From positions 196,501 through 260,500 of the forward strand of contig NZ_JAOQNS010000003.1 in assembly GCF_025961475.1 (NCBI RefSeq): a DNA stretch of 64,000 nt. Reading direction: 5' to 3'. The notes under the pieces were generated by a model. The model made no database searches. It saw nothing but the letters and a program-made list of their open reading frames with translations, and had not been told where the DNA came from. A program made the translations under genes and the position numbers. The DNA comes from Rhodobium gokarnense. GTDB lineage: Bacteria; Pseudomonadota; Alphaproteobacteria; Rhizobiales; Rhodobiaceae. Shown here one piece after another: positions 25,588-35,192 of the stretch. The first letter of the stretch is position 1. Every line of letters starts with the position of its first letter.

Positions 25588-26850
25588 TCAGAGGTCTGCG
25601 AAATCGACCACCTTGGGCTTGGCCTTGCCGACGAGGCTTTCCGCCAGCGTCCGGCCATAGTCCCGGCAGTCGTCCAGTTCCTTTTCCGTCGGATGGAATT
25701 TGATCCTGAGGCCCTTGGCCGGCACCCGCATCTTCAGGCCGCGCAGCCGGTCCTCGATCATCGGCACCGCCTCGCCCGACCAGCCATAGGAGCCGAAGGC
25801 ACCGCCGAGCTTGCCGCGGGTCTCGATCGAGATCAGCGAGGCGAGCACGTCCCACACCGGTTTCACCGCATCGCCATTGACCGTGGGCGAGCCGAAGACG
25901 AGGCCGTCGGCGCTCTCGATGAGGTCGACGAAGGGCTCGATCTCGCCGCCCTGCAGGTCGTAGAGCGAGACCCGGACGCCCTCGACGGACGACGCCCCGT
26001 CATGGACGGCCTTGGCCATGTCGGCGGTCGCGCCATAGGCACTCATGTAGAAGACGAGAAGGCTCTTCTCGCGCCCCTCCACCTCGTTCGGCAGGTAGGA
26101 GTTGGAGAGCGTGCGGTAGCTGCGCACGTAGGACAGCGGATTGTCGCGCAGGATCGGCCCGTGCGCCGGCGCGATCAGGTCGGGCGCCAGCGGCTCGATC
26201 TTGTCGACGGCCTCCAGCACCCAGCGCTTGAACGGCCGCATGATGTGCTTGAAGTAATATTCGAAGGAGAACCGGAAATCGCCGACCCGGTCGTTGTAGA
26301 GCCGGTCGTCGCAGAAATGGCAGCCGAAGACGTCGCCGGAGAACAGCAGCTTCTCGTCTTCCAGGAACGTGCACTGGGTGTCCGGCCAGTGCAGATAGGG
26401 CGTGTTGACGAAGCTGATCGGCCGGCCGGAAAGGGCGCAGCGGTCGCCGGTGTCGGTCAGCGTGTAGCCGTAATTGTCGAGCTCTTCCTTCATCAGTGCG
26501 GTCAGCACCTTCAGGGCCCGCACCGAGCAAAAGATGTGGGCCTGCGGCGCCCGGCGCATCAGCTCCGGCACGGCGCCGGTGTGGTCCGGCTCCAGATGGT
26601 TGAGGACGACGGCGCGGATCTCGTCATAGCCCGCGACCTGCTCCAGCCGGGCGAAGAACTCTTCGGAGAACTCCTCCTTGACCGTGTCGACGACGACGAC
26701 GCCCTTCGGCCCGCGCACCGTATAGGCGTTGTAGGTGGTGCCGTTCGCCGTCTTCAGGATCAGGTCGAAGGTGCGAAGGTCCGGATCGAGCGCACCGATC
26801 CAGTGCACGCCCTCGGCGATCTCGACAGGCTGGGGAAGCGTGGCAAGCAT
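25588..26850 (-). CDS. Flavodiiron protein (FprA-type oxygen/NO reductase)
   Basis: 420 residues. N-terminal metallo-beta-lactamase domain with di-iron ligands in L-N-H-L-E-P-D-H-T-G (about residue 80), F-S-G-D-V-F-G-C-H-F (about 165) and P-A-H-G-P-I-L (about 225). C-terminal flavodoxin domain from about 255, with Y-M-S-A-Y-G-A-T-A-D-M-A for FMN and G-A-F-G-S-Y-G-W-S-G-E-A. Reduces O2 to water (or NO to N2O) with electrons from ferredoxin or rubredoxin. Set among nif ferredoxins, it most likely protects nitrogenase from oxygen. Confidence 0.94.
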   Translation of the reverse strand: MLATLPQPVEIAEGVHWIGALDPDLRTFDLILKTANGTTYNAYTVRGPKGVVVVDTVKEEFSEEFFARLEQVAGYDEIRAVVLNHLEPDHTGAVPELMRRAPQAHIFCSVRALKVLTALMKEELDNYGYTLTDTGDRCALSGRPISFVNTPYLHWPDTQCTFLEDEKLLFSGDVFGCHFCDDRLYNDRVGDFRFSFEYYFKHIMRPFKRWVLEAVDKIEPLAPDLIAPAHGPILRDNPLSYVRSYRTLSNSYLPNEVEGREKSLLVFYMSAYGATADMAKAVHDGASSVEGVRVSLYDLQGGEIEPFVDLIESADGLVFGSPTVNGDAVKPVWDVLASLISIETRGKLGGAFGSYGWSGEAVPMIEDRLRGLKMRVPAKGLRIKFHPTEKELDDCRDYGRTLAESLVGKAKPKVVDFADL

Positions 26851-26865
26851 CGCCCTGTCGTCCCT

Positions 26866-27141
26866 CTAAATTATGCCGGCAGCGGCAAGCGCCTGCAGCC
26901 TGGCGACCGGGATGCCCGTCAGCGAGCCGAGCGGATTGGCGGCCTCGCCGAATTCGTTGAGGATCGCCATCTCCACCGGGCAGATGCTGGCGCATTGCGG
27001 GTCGGCGAAATCGCCCTCGCAATGGGTGCATTTCGCCGCGTCGATCAGAAAATGAGGCTTTGCCTCACGGATCGCCCCGCTCGGGCAGACATCCATGCAG
27101 GCAAAGCAGTTGACGCACGCAGCGGTAATTTCATAGGCCAT
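26866..27141 (-). CDS. fdxN: 2[4Fe-4S] ferredoxin, FdxN type
   Basis: 91 residues. C-V-N-C-F-A-C-M-D-V-C-P and C-T-H-C-E-G-D-F-A-D-P-Q-C-A-S-I-C-P, the second with the eight-residue Alvin-type spacer, followed by a helical tail of about 30 residues. nifB-fdxN adjacency is standard in proteobacteria, and FdxN supplies electrons to NifB or nitrogenase. Encoded 12 bp after nifB. Confidence 0.9.
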   Translation of the reverse strand: MAYEITAACVNCFACMDVCPSGAIREAKPHFLIDAAKCTHCEGDFADPQCASICPVEMAILNEFGEAANPLGSLTGIPVARLQALAAAGII

Positions 27142-27153
27142 GCCGCTTCTCCC

Positions 27154-28641
27154 TCAGGCCGACCGGTTTTCGAATGCCGGCGGGGCCAGTTGGCCGGTCT
27201 CGAACATTTCCCGGTAGACGGCCATCACCGCCTCCTCGATCGGCTCCATGGCGTGTTCGCCGTTCGGCAGGATGCCGGCGTCTTCCAGGTGCCCCCAGGG
27301 CTCGATGCCGATCCTGGAGCACAGCACCACCTCGCAGCCGTCGAGCACGCGGATGGTCCGCTGAAGCGCGGTCTCCGCATCGCCGCAGGTGGTGTCGCCG
27401 GCGCAGTACTGGTCGGTCTTGCGATGGCCGATGAAGCGCGCACCCGTCGGGCTCGCCTCGTAGACGAGGAATTCCTTGGCGTGGCCGAAATGCTGGTTGA
27501 CGACGCCCTGGCCGGAGCTGGCGACCGCCATGTAGACGGAGCGCAGGCCCTTCGGCAGGCCGCTCGCCGTCGCGGTCGCGGCTTTCGCCGACTGCGCGGC
27601 GCGCTGGGCATCGCGCGAGGCCTCGATCGCCTGATGGATCTCGGCCCTCTTCTTCATCGCCGCGTCGTAGTCGATCTCCATGGCGTCGATCTTGTCGAGG
27701 GTGAACTCCTGGCCGCGGTCCTCGCCGAGGAGGCCGACCGCATCGGCCCGGCACTGGCGGCAATGGCGCATCATGTTCATGTCGCCGCAGGCATCCTGCA
27801 GGGCGGTCAGCTCCGACTGGCTCGGGCTCCGCTGGCCCATGACGCCGTAATAGGTCCCGTGCTCCTCTTCCGCGATCAGCGGCATGACGTTGTGCAGGAA
27901 CGCACCCTTTTCCTTGACGATCCGGCTCACCTCTTTCAGGTGCTCGTCGTTGACGCCGGGAATGAGCACCGAATTGACCTTCACCAGCACGCCGCGTTCG
28001 ACGAGCATCTGAAGGCCCTTCTGCTGCTGCGCGATCAGGATTTTCGCCGCCTTGACGCCGCGGATGCGCCGGTTCTTCCAGAAGATCCAGGGATAGATCT
28101 TCGCGCCCACCTCCGGATCGACACAGTTGATGGTGATGGTCACGTGGTCGATGTTGTGCTTGACCAACTCCTCCACATGGTCGGGCAGGGTGAGCCCGTT
28201 GGTGGAGACGCAGAGCTTGATGTCCGGCGCCTTGTCGGAAAGCTGGCGGAAGGTGTCGAAGGTGCGCGCCGGATTGGCCAGCGGATCGCCGGGACCGGCG
28301 ATGCCGAGCACGGTCATCTGCGGGATGGTGGCGGCCACCGCCAGCGTCTTCTTGACCGCCTGGTCCGGCGTCAGCAGTTCGGAGACGACGCCCGGCCGGC
28401 TCTCGTTGGCGCAGTCATATTTGCGATTGCAGTAGTTGCACTGGATGTTGCAGGCCGGCGCCACCGCCACATGCATGCGGGCATAGTGGTGGTGCGCCTC
28501 TTCCGAATAGCAGGGATGGTTCTTGACCCGCTCGCGGATGTGCTCCGGCAGGTGCGCCATCTGGTCGTCGGTCGAGCCGCAGGAGCCCTTCGAGCAGCCG
28601 CCTTCCGACGGTGTGGCCGGTCCGAGAACTTTCAGTTCCAT
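27154..28641 (-). CDS. nifB: NifB, radical SAM FeMo-cofactor precursor synthase
   Basis: 495 residues. Radical SAM motif A-C-N-I-Q-C-N-Y-C-N-R-K (C-x3-C-x2-C, about residues 62-70), the SAM-binding V-L-G-I-A-G-P-G-D-P-L-A-N, the auxiliary-cluster region C-R-Q-C-R-A-D-A-V-G-L-L-G, and a C-terminal NifX-like domain (about 370-480) with N-Q-H-F-G-H-A-K-E. Makes NifB-co, the 8Fe-9S-C core. The ATG at 28641 follows AGGAG at 9-nt spacing; a TTG two codons earlier is less likely. First gene of a six-gene series ending in nifQ. Confidence 0.97.
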   Translation of the reverse strand: MELKVLGPATPSEGGCSKGSCGSTDDQMAHLPEHIRERVKNHPCYSEEAHHHYARMHVAVAPACNIQCNYCNRKYDCANESRPGVVSELLTPDQAVKKTLAVAATIPQMTVLGIAGPGDPLANPARTFDTFRQLSDKAPDIKLCVSTNGLTLPDHVEELVKHNIDHVTITINCVDPEVGAKIYPWIFWKNRRIRGVKAAKILIAQQQKGLQMLVERGVLVKVNSVLIPGVNDEHLKEVSRIVKEKGAFLHNVMPLIAEEEHGTYYGVMGQRSPSQSELTALQDACGDMNMMRHCRQCRADAVGLLGEDRGQEFTLDKIDAMEIDYDAAMKKRAEIHQAIEASRDAQRAAQSAKAATATASGLPKGLRSVYMAVASSGQGVVNQHFGHAKEFLVYEASPTGARFIGHRKTDQYCAGDTTCGDAETALQRTIRVLDGCEVVLCSRIGIEPWGHLEDAGILPNGEHAMEPIEEAVMAVYREMFETGQLAPPAFENRSA

Positions 28642-28705
28642 CCCCAAGGACTCCTTCGCTGGCAGGGCTCATATTAATGGCGGCTTAACGGTCCCATCCG
28701 GCATA

Positions 28706-28720
28706 GCAACGGCCGTGCCA
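28706..28720 (-). promoter_or_regulatory. Sigma-54 promoter of nifB
   Basis: On the minus strand TGGCACGGCCGTTGC, matching the consensus TGGCACG-N4-TTGC exactly, 65 bp before the nifB ATG. Confidence 0.93.
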
Positions 28721-28786
28721 GCTTGCCGCGATGCGGCAAGGCACTGATTTTTCATGAGTTTTGGAAGGGCTTCAGGCGGCCGGGCG

Positions 28787-28836
28787 TGTCCTGAAACCGA
28801 CAATCGCCCGGCCGGCTCTTTGTGCTATTCGCGACA
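28787..28836. promoter_or_regulatory. Two NifA activator sites for nifB
   Basis: TGT-CCTGAAACCG-ACA (28787-28802) and TGT-GCTATTCGCG-ACA (28821-28836), both exact TGT-N10-ACA. They are 67 and 101 bp upstream of the nifB -24 element and 34 bp (about three helical turns) apart, so dimers would sit on the same DNA face. They lie between the nifA stop and nifB. Confidence 0.85.
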
Positions 28837-28881
28837 ATGAATGGATGTGGCCGAAAAAAAAGCAGCCGGCGAGCGGTCGGC

Positions 28882-30543
<1,662 letters not shown>

Positions 30544-30548
30544 GGGCG

Positions 30549-32213
30549 TCACCACGCTCTCTTCCGGGTCCGGTCGTCCGCCGAGGGATCGCGCCGGCAG
30601 GCGGGCAGGGCAATCCGCATCACGCAACCGATATGGTGGCCGTCGTCGATCAGGATGTCGCCGTCCAGTTCGCCGACGATCTGGCGGGCAAGGGCAAGGC
30701 CCATGCCTGCGCCGCGCCGCCTTTCGCTCCACAGCGAGCAGAACGGCTCGAAGATGCGGGAGCGGTCGGCCCGGTCGATGCCGGGGCCGCCGTCGCGGAT
30801 CACCGTCTCGATCATTCCGTCGTCGGTCACGACGGTGGTGATGCGCACATCGTGGTCATGGGCACCGGGCTCGCCGACGGCGGTGATGGCGTTGTCGATC
30901 AGGGTCTTCAGGAGGATGCGCAGGAGGTTCTCCTGGCCGTAGACCGGCGCCAGATCCCGCTCCGGCGTCCAGTCGACGACGATGCCGGCGGCCGACAGCC
31001 GGTTCGCCGACATCACGAGCACGTCGCGGATCACCTGGTTGAGATTGACCGGCGCCTTGACCGGCGGGCTTTCCGGCGGCAGCGCCGTCTTCAGCCGCTC
31101 GATCGCCTGCTGGCCCGACATCAGCGCCGCGTCCGTTGCCTGCGACAGCGCCCCGTCGGCGCCGTCGCGCCGGCTCAGCATGCCGGCCATCGCCTGGATA
31201 ACGTTGAGCGGCCCCTGCAACTGGTAGAGCGCGCCCTCGATCACTTCCGTCAGGTTCCGGCGCATCTCCAGCTCGGTCATCTCGGCGCGGACCGCGTGGA
31301 ATCTTGCGTGCTCGTACTGGCTCTTCAGGTTGGTGACCTCGTTGCAGACGAGCAGCAACGCATTCTGCAGCCGGCTTTCGAAATAGCTGTCGGCGGCAAG
31401 CTCGAATTCGCGCACCCAGATCGTCGAACAGGAGAACCAGCGCACCCGCATGCCCGGGATCAGCACCCGGACCTCGACGCCGGAGAGGGTCCGCTCCTCC
31501 TCGCAGGCGCTCTGCATGTCGTCGCCGAGCAGCGGCCTCAGTTCGTCGAGGAAATACTCCGCCGGCACCGCATCGCCCATGTCGTGGGCGAGCCGCTTGT
31601 AGGCCCGGTTGTCGATGATCACCTTGCCGGAGACGTCGACCAGCGCCATCACCACCGGGGCACTGTCGATGATGCTCTCGATCAGGTTCTTCTGGTTTTC
31701 CACCTGGCGCTGGAGATGGTTCATCTCCGTGATGTCCCGGTGCATGCCGAGATAGTAGCGGATGGTACCGAGCCGGTTCTTCACCGGCACGATGGTGAGT
31801 TCCGCCAGGTAGCGCTCGCCGGATTTCTTCCGGTTGACCAGCTTGCCGTGCCAGGTCTCGCCGCCCGAGATCGTCTTCCAAAGGTCGAGATAGACCGCCC
31901 GCGGCGTCGCCTTGGCAGAGAGCAGCGCCTCGTTCTGGCCGACGACGTCCTTGACGCCATAGCCGGTCAGCCCCTCGAAGGCCGGGTTGACGTAGACGAT
32001 GTTGGCCTCCGTGTCGGTGACGGAGATGGCAACGGAGAGCTGCTCCACCGTCTCGCGGTAGAGCCGCGGCGGCAGCGACCCGTCCGCCGGCATGGCGCTC
32101 GGCCCGAAGATCTCCTCCACCTCCGGCGGCAGATCGTCCGGCAGCGACGACAGGATCGCCGTCAGCGCTGCACAGGCTTCGAAATGTTGCTCTTTGCCGG
32201 GTTCGTTGCTCAT
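30549..32213 (-). CDS. nifL: NifL, redox- and nitrogen-sensing anti-activator of NifA
   Basis: 554 residues. PAS1 (about 50-165) carries the NifL FAD-domain pattern: T-E-A-N-I-V-Y-V-N-P-A-F, L-T-G-Y-G, V-V-G-Q-N-E-A-L-L-S and L-G-M-H-R-D-I-T-E. A second PAS follows (about 180-290), then a helical H-like region with L-Y-Q-L-Q-G-P-L-N, which as I recall is I-H-R-L-Q-G-P-V-N in Azotobacter NifL, so the His is absent. The ATPase domain has the N box (L-I-D-N-A-I-T-A-V), G1 (D-G-G-P-G-I) and G2 (G-A-G-M-G-L). Binds and inhibits NifA under O2 or fixed N. Start at 32213 follows GAGGTAGGG. Confidence 0.95.
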   Translation of the reverse strand: MSNEPGKEQHFEACAALTAILSSLPDDLPPEVEEIFGPSAMPADGSLPPRLYRETVEQLSVAISVTDTEANIVYVNPAFEGLTGYGVKDVVGQNEALLSAKATPRAVYLDLWKTISGGETWHGKLVNRKKSGERYLAELTIVPVKNRLGTIRYYLGMHRDITEMNHLQRQVENQKNLIESIIDSAPVVMALVDVSGKVIIDNRAYKRLAHDMGDAVPAEYFLDELRPLLGDDMQSACEEERTLSGVEVRVLIPGMRVRWFSCSTIWVREFELAADSYFESRLQNALLLVCNEVTNLKSQYEHARFHAVRAEMTELEMRRNLTEVIEGALYQLQGPLNVIQAMAGMLSRRDGADGALSQATDAALMSGQQAIERLKTALPPESPPVKAPVNLNQVIRDVLVMSANRLSAAGIVVDWTPERDLAPVYGQENLLRILLKTLIDNAITAVGEPGAHDHDVRITTVVTDDGMIETVIRDGGPGIDRADRSRIFEPFCSLWSERRRGAGMGLALARQIVGELDGDILIDDGHHIGCVMRIALPACRRDPSADDRTRKRAW

Positions 32214-32255
32214 CCCTACCTCGCCCGCCCTCAAAAAGGTTCGGGGATACTTAAA

Positions 32256-32270
32256 GCAAGATGCATGCCT
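32256..32270 (-). promoter_or_regulatory. Sigma-54-type promoter of nifLA
   Basis: On the minus strand AGGCATGCATCTTGC followed by TTT: GG and GC are 10 nt apart and the TTGCTTT half is strong; the first base of -24 is A instead of T. It lies 43 bp upstream of the nifL ATG. Confidence 0.7.
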
Positions 32271-32340
32271 TTAGGGGCGTGGTCCGGCGCTCCAAAAAGG
32301 CCCGTTACCGTGGCGTTTGTCGCCCCCGCAGGGCCCGCTG

Positions 32341-32397
32341 TGTAGGCTTTGCGACAAGCACGGGCGGCGACACTTACGCGATGTCGCATTATCGACA
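32341..32397. promoter_or_regulatory. Two NifA activator sites between nifL and rnfA
   Basis: TGT-AGGCTTTGCG-ACA (32341-32356) and TGT-CGCATTATCG-ACA (32382-32397), both exact TGT-N10-ACA. They lie 92 and 133 bp from the rnfA -24 element and 71 and 112 bp from the nifL one, so they can serve both. They also imply NifA autoregulation. Confidence 0.82.
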
Positions 32398-32488
32398 AAT
32401 ATTCTACCGCAGTGCAACAAAAGGATTCGGCGACGTTTCGTCCCGAATCCGGCCCCTTCCCCCGGCCCCTCCCGCGCCCTGCGCCGTC

Positions 32489-32503
32489 TGGCATGGATAA
32501 TGC
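32489..32503 (+). promoter_or_regulatory. Sigma-54 promoter of the rnf operon
   Basis: TGGCATGGATAATGC followed by TCTTTTT: GG and GC are 10 nt apart, and -24 matches except one base. It lies 50 bp before the rnfA ATG and overlaps a spurious upstream ATG. Confidence 0.82.
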
Positions 32504-32552
32504 TCTTTTTGAGACGAACGCAGTCGCGAACGACGGGACGTCTGGGCGCGCA

Positions 32553-33134
32553 ATGGAACACTACCTGATCATTTTGCTGGGGACGGCGCTGGTCAACAAC
32601 GTTGTGTTGGTCAAGTTCCTTGGCCTGTGCCCGCTGATGGGCGTCTCCAACAAACTGTCGGCGGCGCTCGGCATGGGCTTTGCCACCACCTTCGTGCTGA
32701 CGGTCGCCTCGACCGCGAGCTGGGTGCTGGAGACCCTGATGCTGCAGCCGCTCGGGCTCGGCTATCTGCGCATCCTCACCTTCATCCTGGTGATCGCCGC
32801 CATCGTGCAGTTCACCGAGATGACAGTGCGCAAGGCCTCGCCGGTGCTGCACCAGGTGCTCGGCATCTACCTGCCGCTGATCACCACCAACTGCGCGGTG
32901 CTCGGCGTCGCCCTGCTCAACGTCCAGGAACAGCACAGCTTCGTGGAGAGCATGCTCTACGGCTTCGGCTCCGCGGTCGGCTTCACGCTGGTGATGGTTC
33001 TTTTTGCGGGCCTGCGCGAACGGCTCCGGATCGCCGACGTGCCGGCCGCCTTTTCCGGGGCTCCGGTGGCGTTCCTGACCGCCGGGTTCCTGTCGCTCGC
33101 CTTCATGGGCTTTGCCGGCCTGGTGACGCAATGA
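32553..33134 (+). CDS. rnfA: RnfA, membrane subunit of the Rnf complex
   Basis: 193 residues with six hydrophobic segments. [19 protein letters not shown] start and [11 protein letters not shown] are RnfA signatures; the Cys in L-G-L-C-P and the one in T-T-N-C-A-V-L can hold an intramembrane 2Fe-2S cluster with RnfE. A longer reading frame upstream is rejected because it crosses the promoter. First gene of rnfABCDGEH. Confidence 0.96.
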   Translation: MEHYLIILLGTALVNNVVLVKFLGLCPLMGVSNKLSAALGMGFATTFVLTVASTASWVLETLMLQPLGLGYLRILTFILVIAAIVQFTEMTVRKASPVLHQVLGIYLPLITTNCAVLGVALLNVQEQHSFVESMLYGFGSAVGFTLVMVLFAGLRERLRIADVPAAFSGAPVAFLTAGFLSLAFMGFAGLVTQ

Positions 33135-33144
33135 GGAGATACGG

Positions 33145-33681
33145 ATGATCGAGGCGATGGCCGTCCTGTTCGGACTGGGGGGAGCGCTTGGCGGCGGACT
33201 GGGCCTTGCGGCTTATTACCTGCGCGTCGAGGGCAACCCGATCGCCGAGGAAATCGAGGGCCTCTTGCCCGGCACCAATTGCGGCCAGTGCGGCTATCTC
33301 GGCTGCTCGGCCGCCGCCGAGGGCCTTGCCAAGGGCGAGATCGGCGTCGCCATGTGCCCGCCCGGCGGCAAGGCGCTGGCCAGCCAACTCGCCGACAAGC
33401 TCGGCGTGGAAGCCGACCTTTCCGGCATGAAGGACAAGGGCCCGGTCACCGCCTTCATCTTCGAGGACCTGTGCACCGGCTGCACCAAGTGCCTGAAGCG
33501 CTGCCCGACCGACGCCATCGTCGGCGCCTCGCGCCAGATGCACGGCGTCGTCGACGATGCCTGCACCGGCTGCGAGGTCTGCGAGGAGGTCTGCCCCACC
33601 GGCGCCATCACCATGCGCCCCGTCACCGACACGCTGATGACCTGGCACTGGCCGAAGCCGGACACGGGCCTGGCGGCATGA
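33145..33681 (+). CDS. rnfB: RnfB, iron-sulfur subunit of the Rnf complex
   Basis: 178 residues. N-terminal transmembrane anchor (residues 5-25), then the 4Fe cluster domain C-G-Q-C-G-Y-L-G-C, and a ferredoxin-like pair C-T-G-C-T-K-C-L-K-R-C-P and C-T-G-C-E-V-C-E-E-V-C-P. It passes electrons between the membrane complex and soluble ferredoxin. It ends in an ATGA overlap with a possible in-frame start for rnfC. Confidence 0.96.
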   Translation: MIEAMAVLFGLGGALGGGLGLAAYYLRVEGNPIAEEIEGLLPGTNCGQCGYLGCSAAAEGLAKGEIGVAMCPPGGKALASQLADKLGVEADLSGMKDKGPVTAFIFEDLCTGCTKCLKRCPTDAIVGASRQMHGVVDDACTGCEVCEEVCPTGAITMRPVTDTLMTWHWPKPDTGLAA

Positions 33682-33692
33682 GGGAGACGGCG

Positions 33693-35192
33693 ATGAAGAT
33701 GTTCCGGATCAAGGGCGGCATCCACCCCGACGAGCGCAAGGACCTCGCTGCCGGCAAGGCGATCGAGACCGTGCCGTTGCCGAGCCTGTTGCGCATCCCG
33801 CTGCAGCAGCACATCGGCGCGCCAGCCGTCACCGTCGTCGAAAAGGGCGACGAGGTGAAGAAGGGCCAGTTGCTGGCCTCGGCCCGCGGCCCCGTCTCCG
33901 CCGCCATCCACGCCCCGACCTCCGGGCGCATCAGCGCCATCGGCCGCTTCGTCGCCCCGCATCCGTCCGGCCTGCCCGGCCAGACCATCACCATGCGCCC
34001 CGACGGCAAGGACGAATGGGGCGAGCTCCCCGCCCCGATCGACGATCCCTTTTCCGTCGGGCCCGACATCATCGCGGAACGCGTCGCCGCCTCCGGCATC
34101 GTCGGCATGGGCGGCGCCACCTTCCCTTCCGCCGTCAAGCTCGGCCTGCGCAACCGCAACAAGCTGGAGACGCTGGTCATCAACGCCGCGGAGTGCGAGC
34201 CGTACCTGACCTGCGACGACCGCATGATGCGCGAGCGCAGCGAGGCCGTCATCGACGGCATCCGCATCCTGCGCCATGCCCTCGGCGTGGAACGGGCGAT
34301 CATCGCCATCGAAGGCAACAAGCCGGAGGCGCTGGCGGCCCTCAAGGCCGTCTGCTCGGCCAACCAGTTCAAGGACGTGCTGATCGCCCGGGTCCCGACC
34401 CGCTATCCGATGGGCTCCGAAAAGCACCTCGTCCAGACGCTGACCGGCAAGGAGACGCCGGCCCGGGCGCTGACCGCCGATATCGGCGTCGTCGTCCATA
34501 ACGTTGCCACCTGCTACGCCATCCGCGAGGCGGTCCGCTTCGGCCGGCCGCTGATCTCGCGCGTCGTCACCGTCAGCGGCGGCGCCATGGCGCGCACCGG
34601 CAATTTCGAGGTGCCGATCGGCACGCCGATCTCGCACCTGATCGACCATTGCGGCGGCTTCAACAAGGAGCCGGACCGCCTGCTCCTCGGCGGCCCGATG
34701 ATGGGCCAGCCGATCTCCTCGACCAGAACCTCCGTCGTCAAGGGCAGCAACGGCGTCCTTGCCCTCGGGCCCGACGAGACGCCGGCGCGCCAGACAATGC
34801 CCTGCATCCGCTGCGCCTCCTGCGTTTCCGCCTGCCCCTGCGGCCTGACGCCGTTCGAGATGGCCGGCCACATCCGCAAGGAGGAACTCGACGCCGCCGT
34901 CAAGATCGGCCTCCTCGACTGCATCGCCTGCGGCTCCTGTGCCTGGGTCTGCCCGGCGAGCATCCCGCTGGTCCAGTACTTCAACTACGCCAAGGGCAAG
35001 CTGACCGCCCAGCAGCGCGCCAAGCACAAGCAGGAAGAGACCAAGCGCCTCACCCAGTTCCGCGAGGAGCGCATGGAGCGCCAGAAGAAGGCCAAGCAGG
35101 AAGCGATGGCCCGCATGAAGGCCGAGCGCGAGGCCAAGAAGAAGGCCGACGCGGAGAAGAAGCGGGCCAAGCAGGAAACGATCGGGGCATGA
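33693..35192 (+). CDS. rnfC: RnfC, NADH-binding peripheral subunit of the Rnf complex
   Basis: 499 residues from an ATG at 33693 with AGGGAG upstream; the earlier ATG at 33678 adds five residues. F-R-I-K-G-G-I-H-P-D-E-R-K start, an NADH/FMN-binding Complex1_51K-type middle with G-M-G-G-A-T-F-P-S and E-C-E-P-Y-L-T-C-D-D, then two [4Fe-4S] motifs C-I-R-C-A-S-C-V-S-A-C-P and C-I-A-C-G-S-C-A-W-V-C-P. The last 60 residues are a Lys/Glu/Ala helix. Exchanges electrons with NADH. Confidence 0.96.
   Translation: MKMFRIKGGIHPDERKDLAAGKAIETVPLPSLLRIPLQQHIGAPAVTVVEKGDEVKKGQLLASARGPVSAAIHAPTSGRISAIGRFVAPHPSGLPGQTITMRPDGKDEWGELPAPIDDPFSVGPDIIAERVAASGIVGMGGATFPSAVKLGLRNRNKLETLVINAAECEPYLTCDDRMMRERSEAVIDGIRILRHALGVERAIIAIEGNKPEALAALKAVCSANQFKDVLIARVPTRYPMGSEKHLVQTLTGKETPARALTADIGVVVHNVATCYAIREAVRFGRPLISRVVTVSGGAMARTGNFEVPIGTPISHLIDHCGGFNKEPDRLLLGGPMMGQPISSTRTSVVKGSNGVLALGPDETPARQTMPCIRCASCVSACPCGLTPFEMAGHIRKEELDAAVKIGLLDCIACGSCAWVCPASIPLVQYFNYAKGKLTAQQRAKHKQEETKRLTQFREERMERQKKAKQEAMARMKAEREAKKKADAEKKRAKQETIGA

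Noticed and set aside
27154-28641. TTG start two codons upstream for nifB
   Set aside because: The ATG at 28641 has the better spacing to AGGAG, and the extra residues are not family-typical.
32349-32552. Long N-terminal extension of RnfA
   Set aside because: The extension would span the NifA site at 32382 and the -24/-12 promoter, and RnfA normally starts M-E-H-Y-L.
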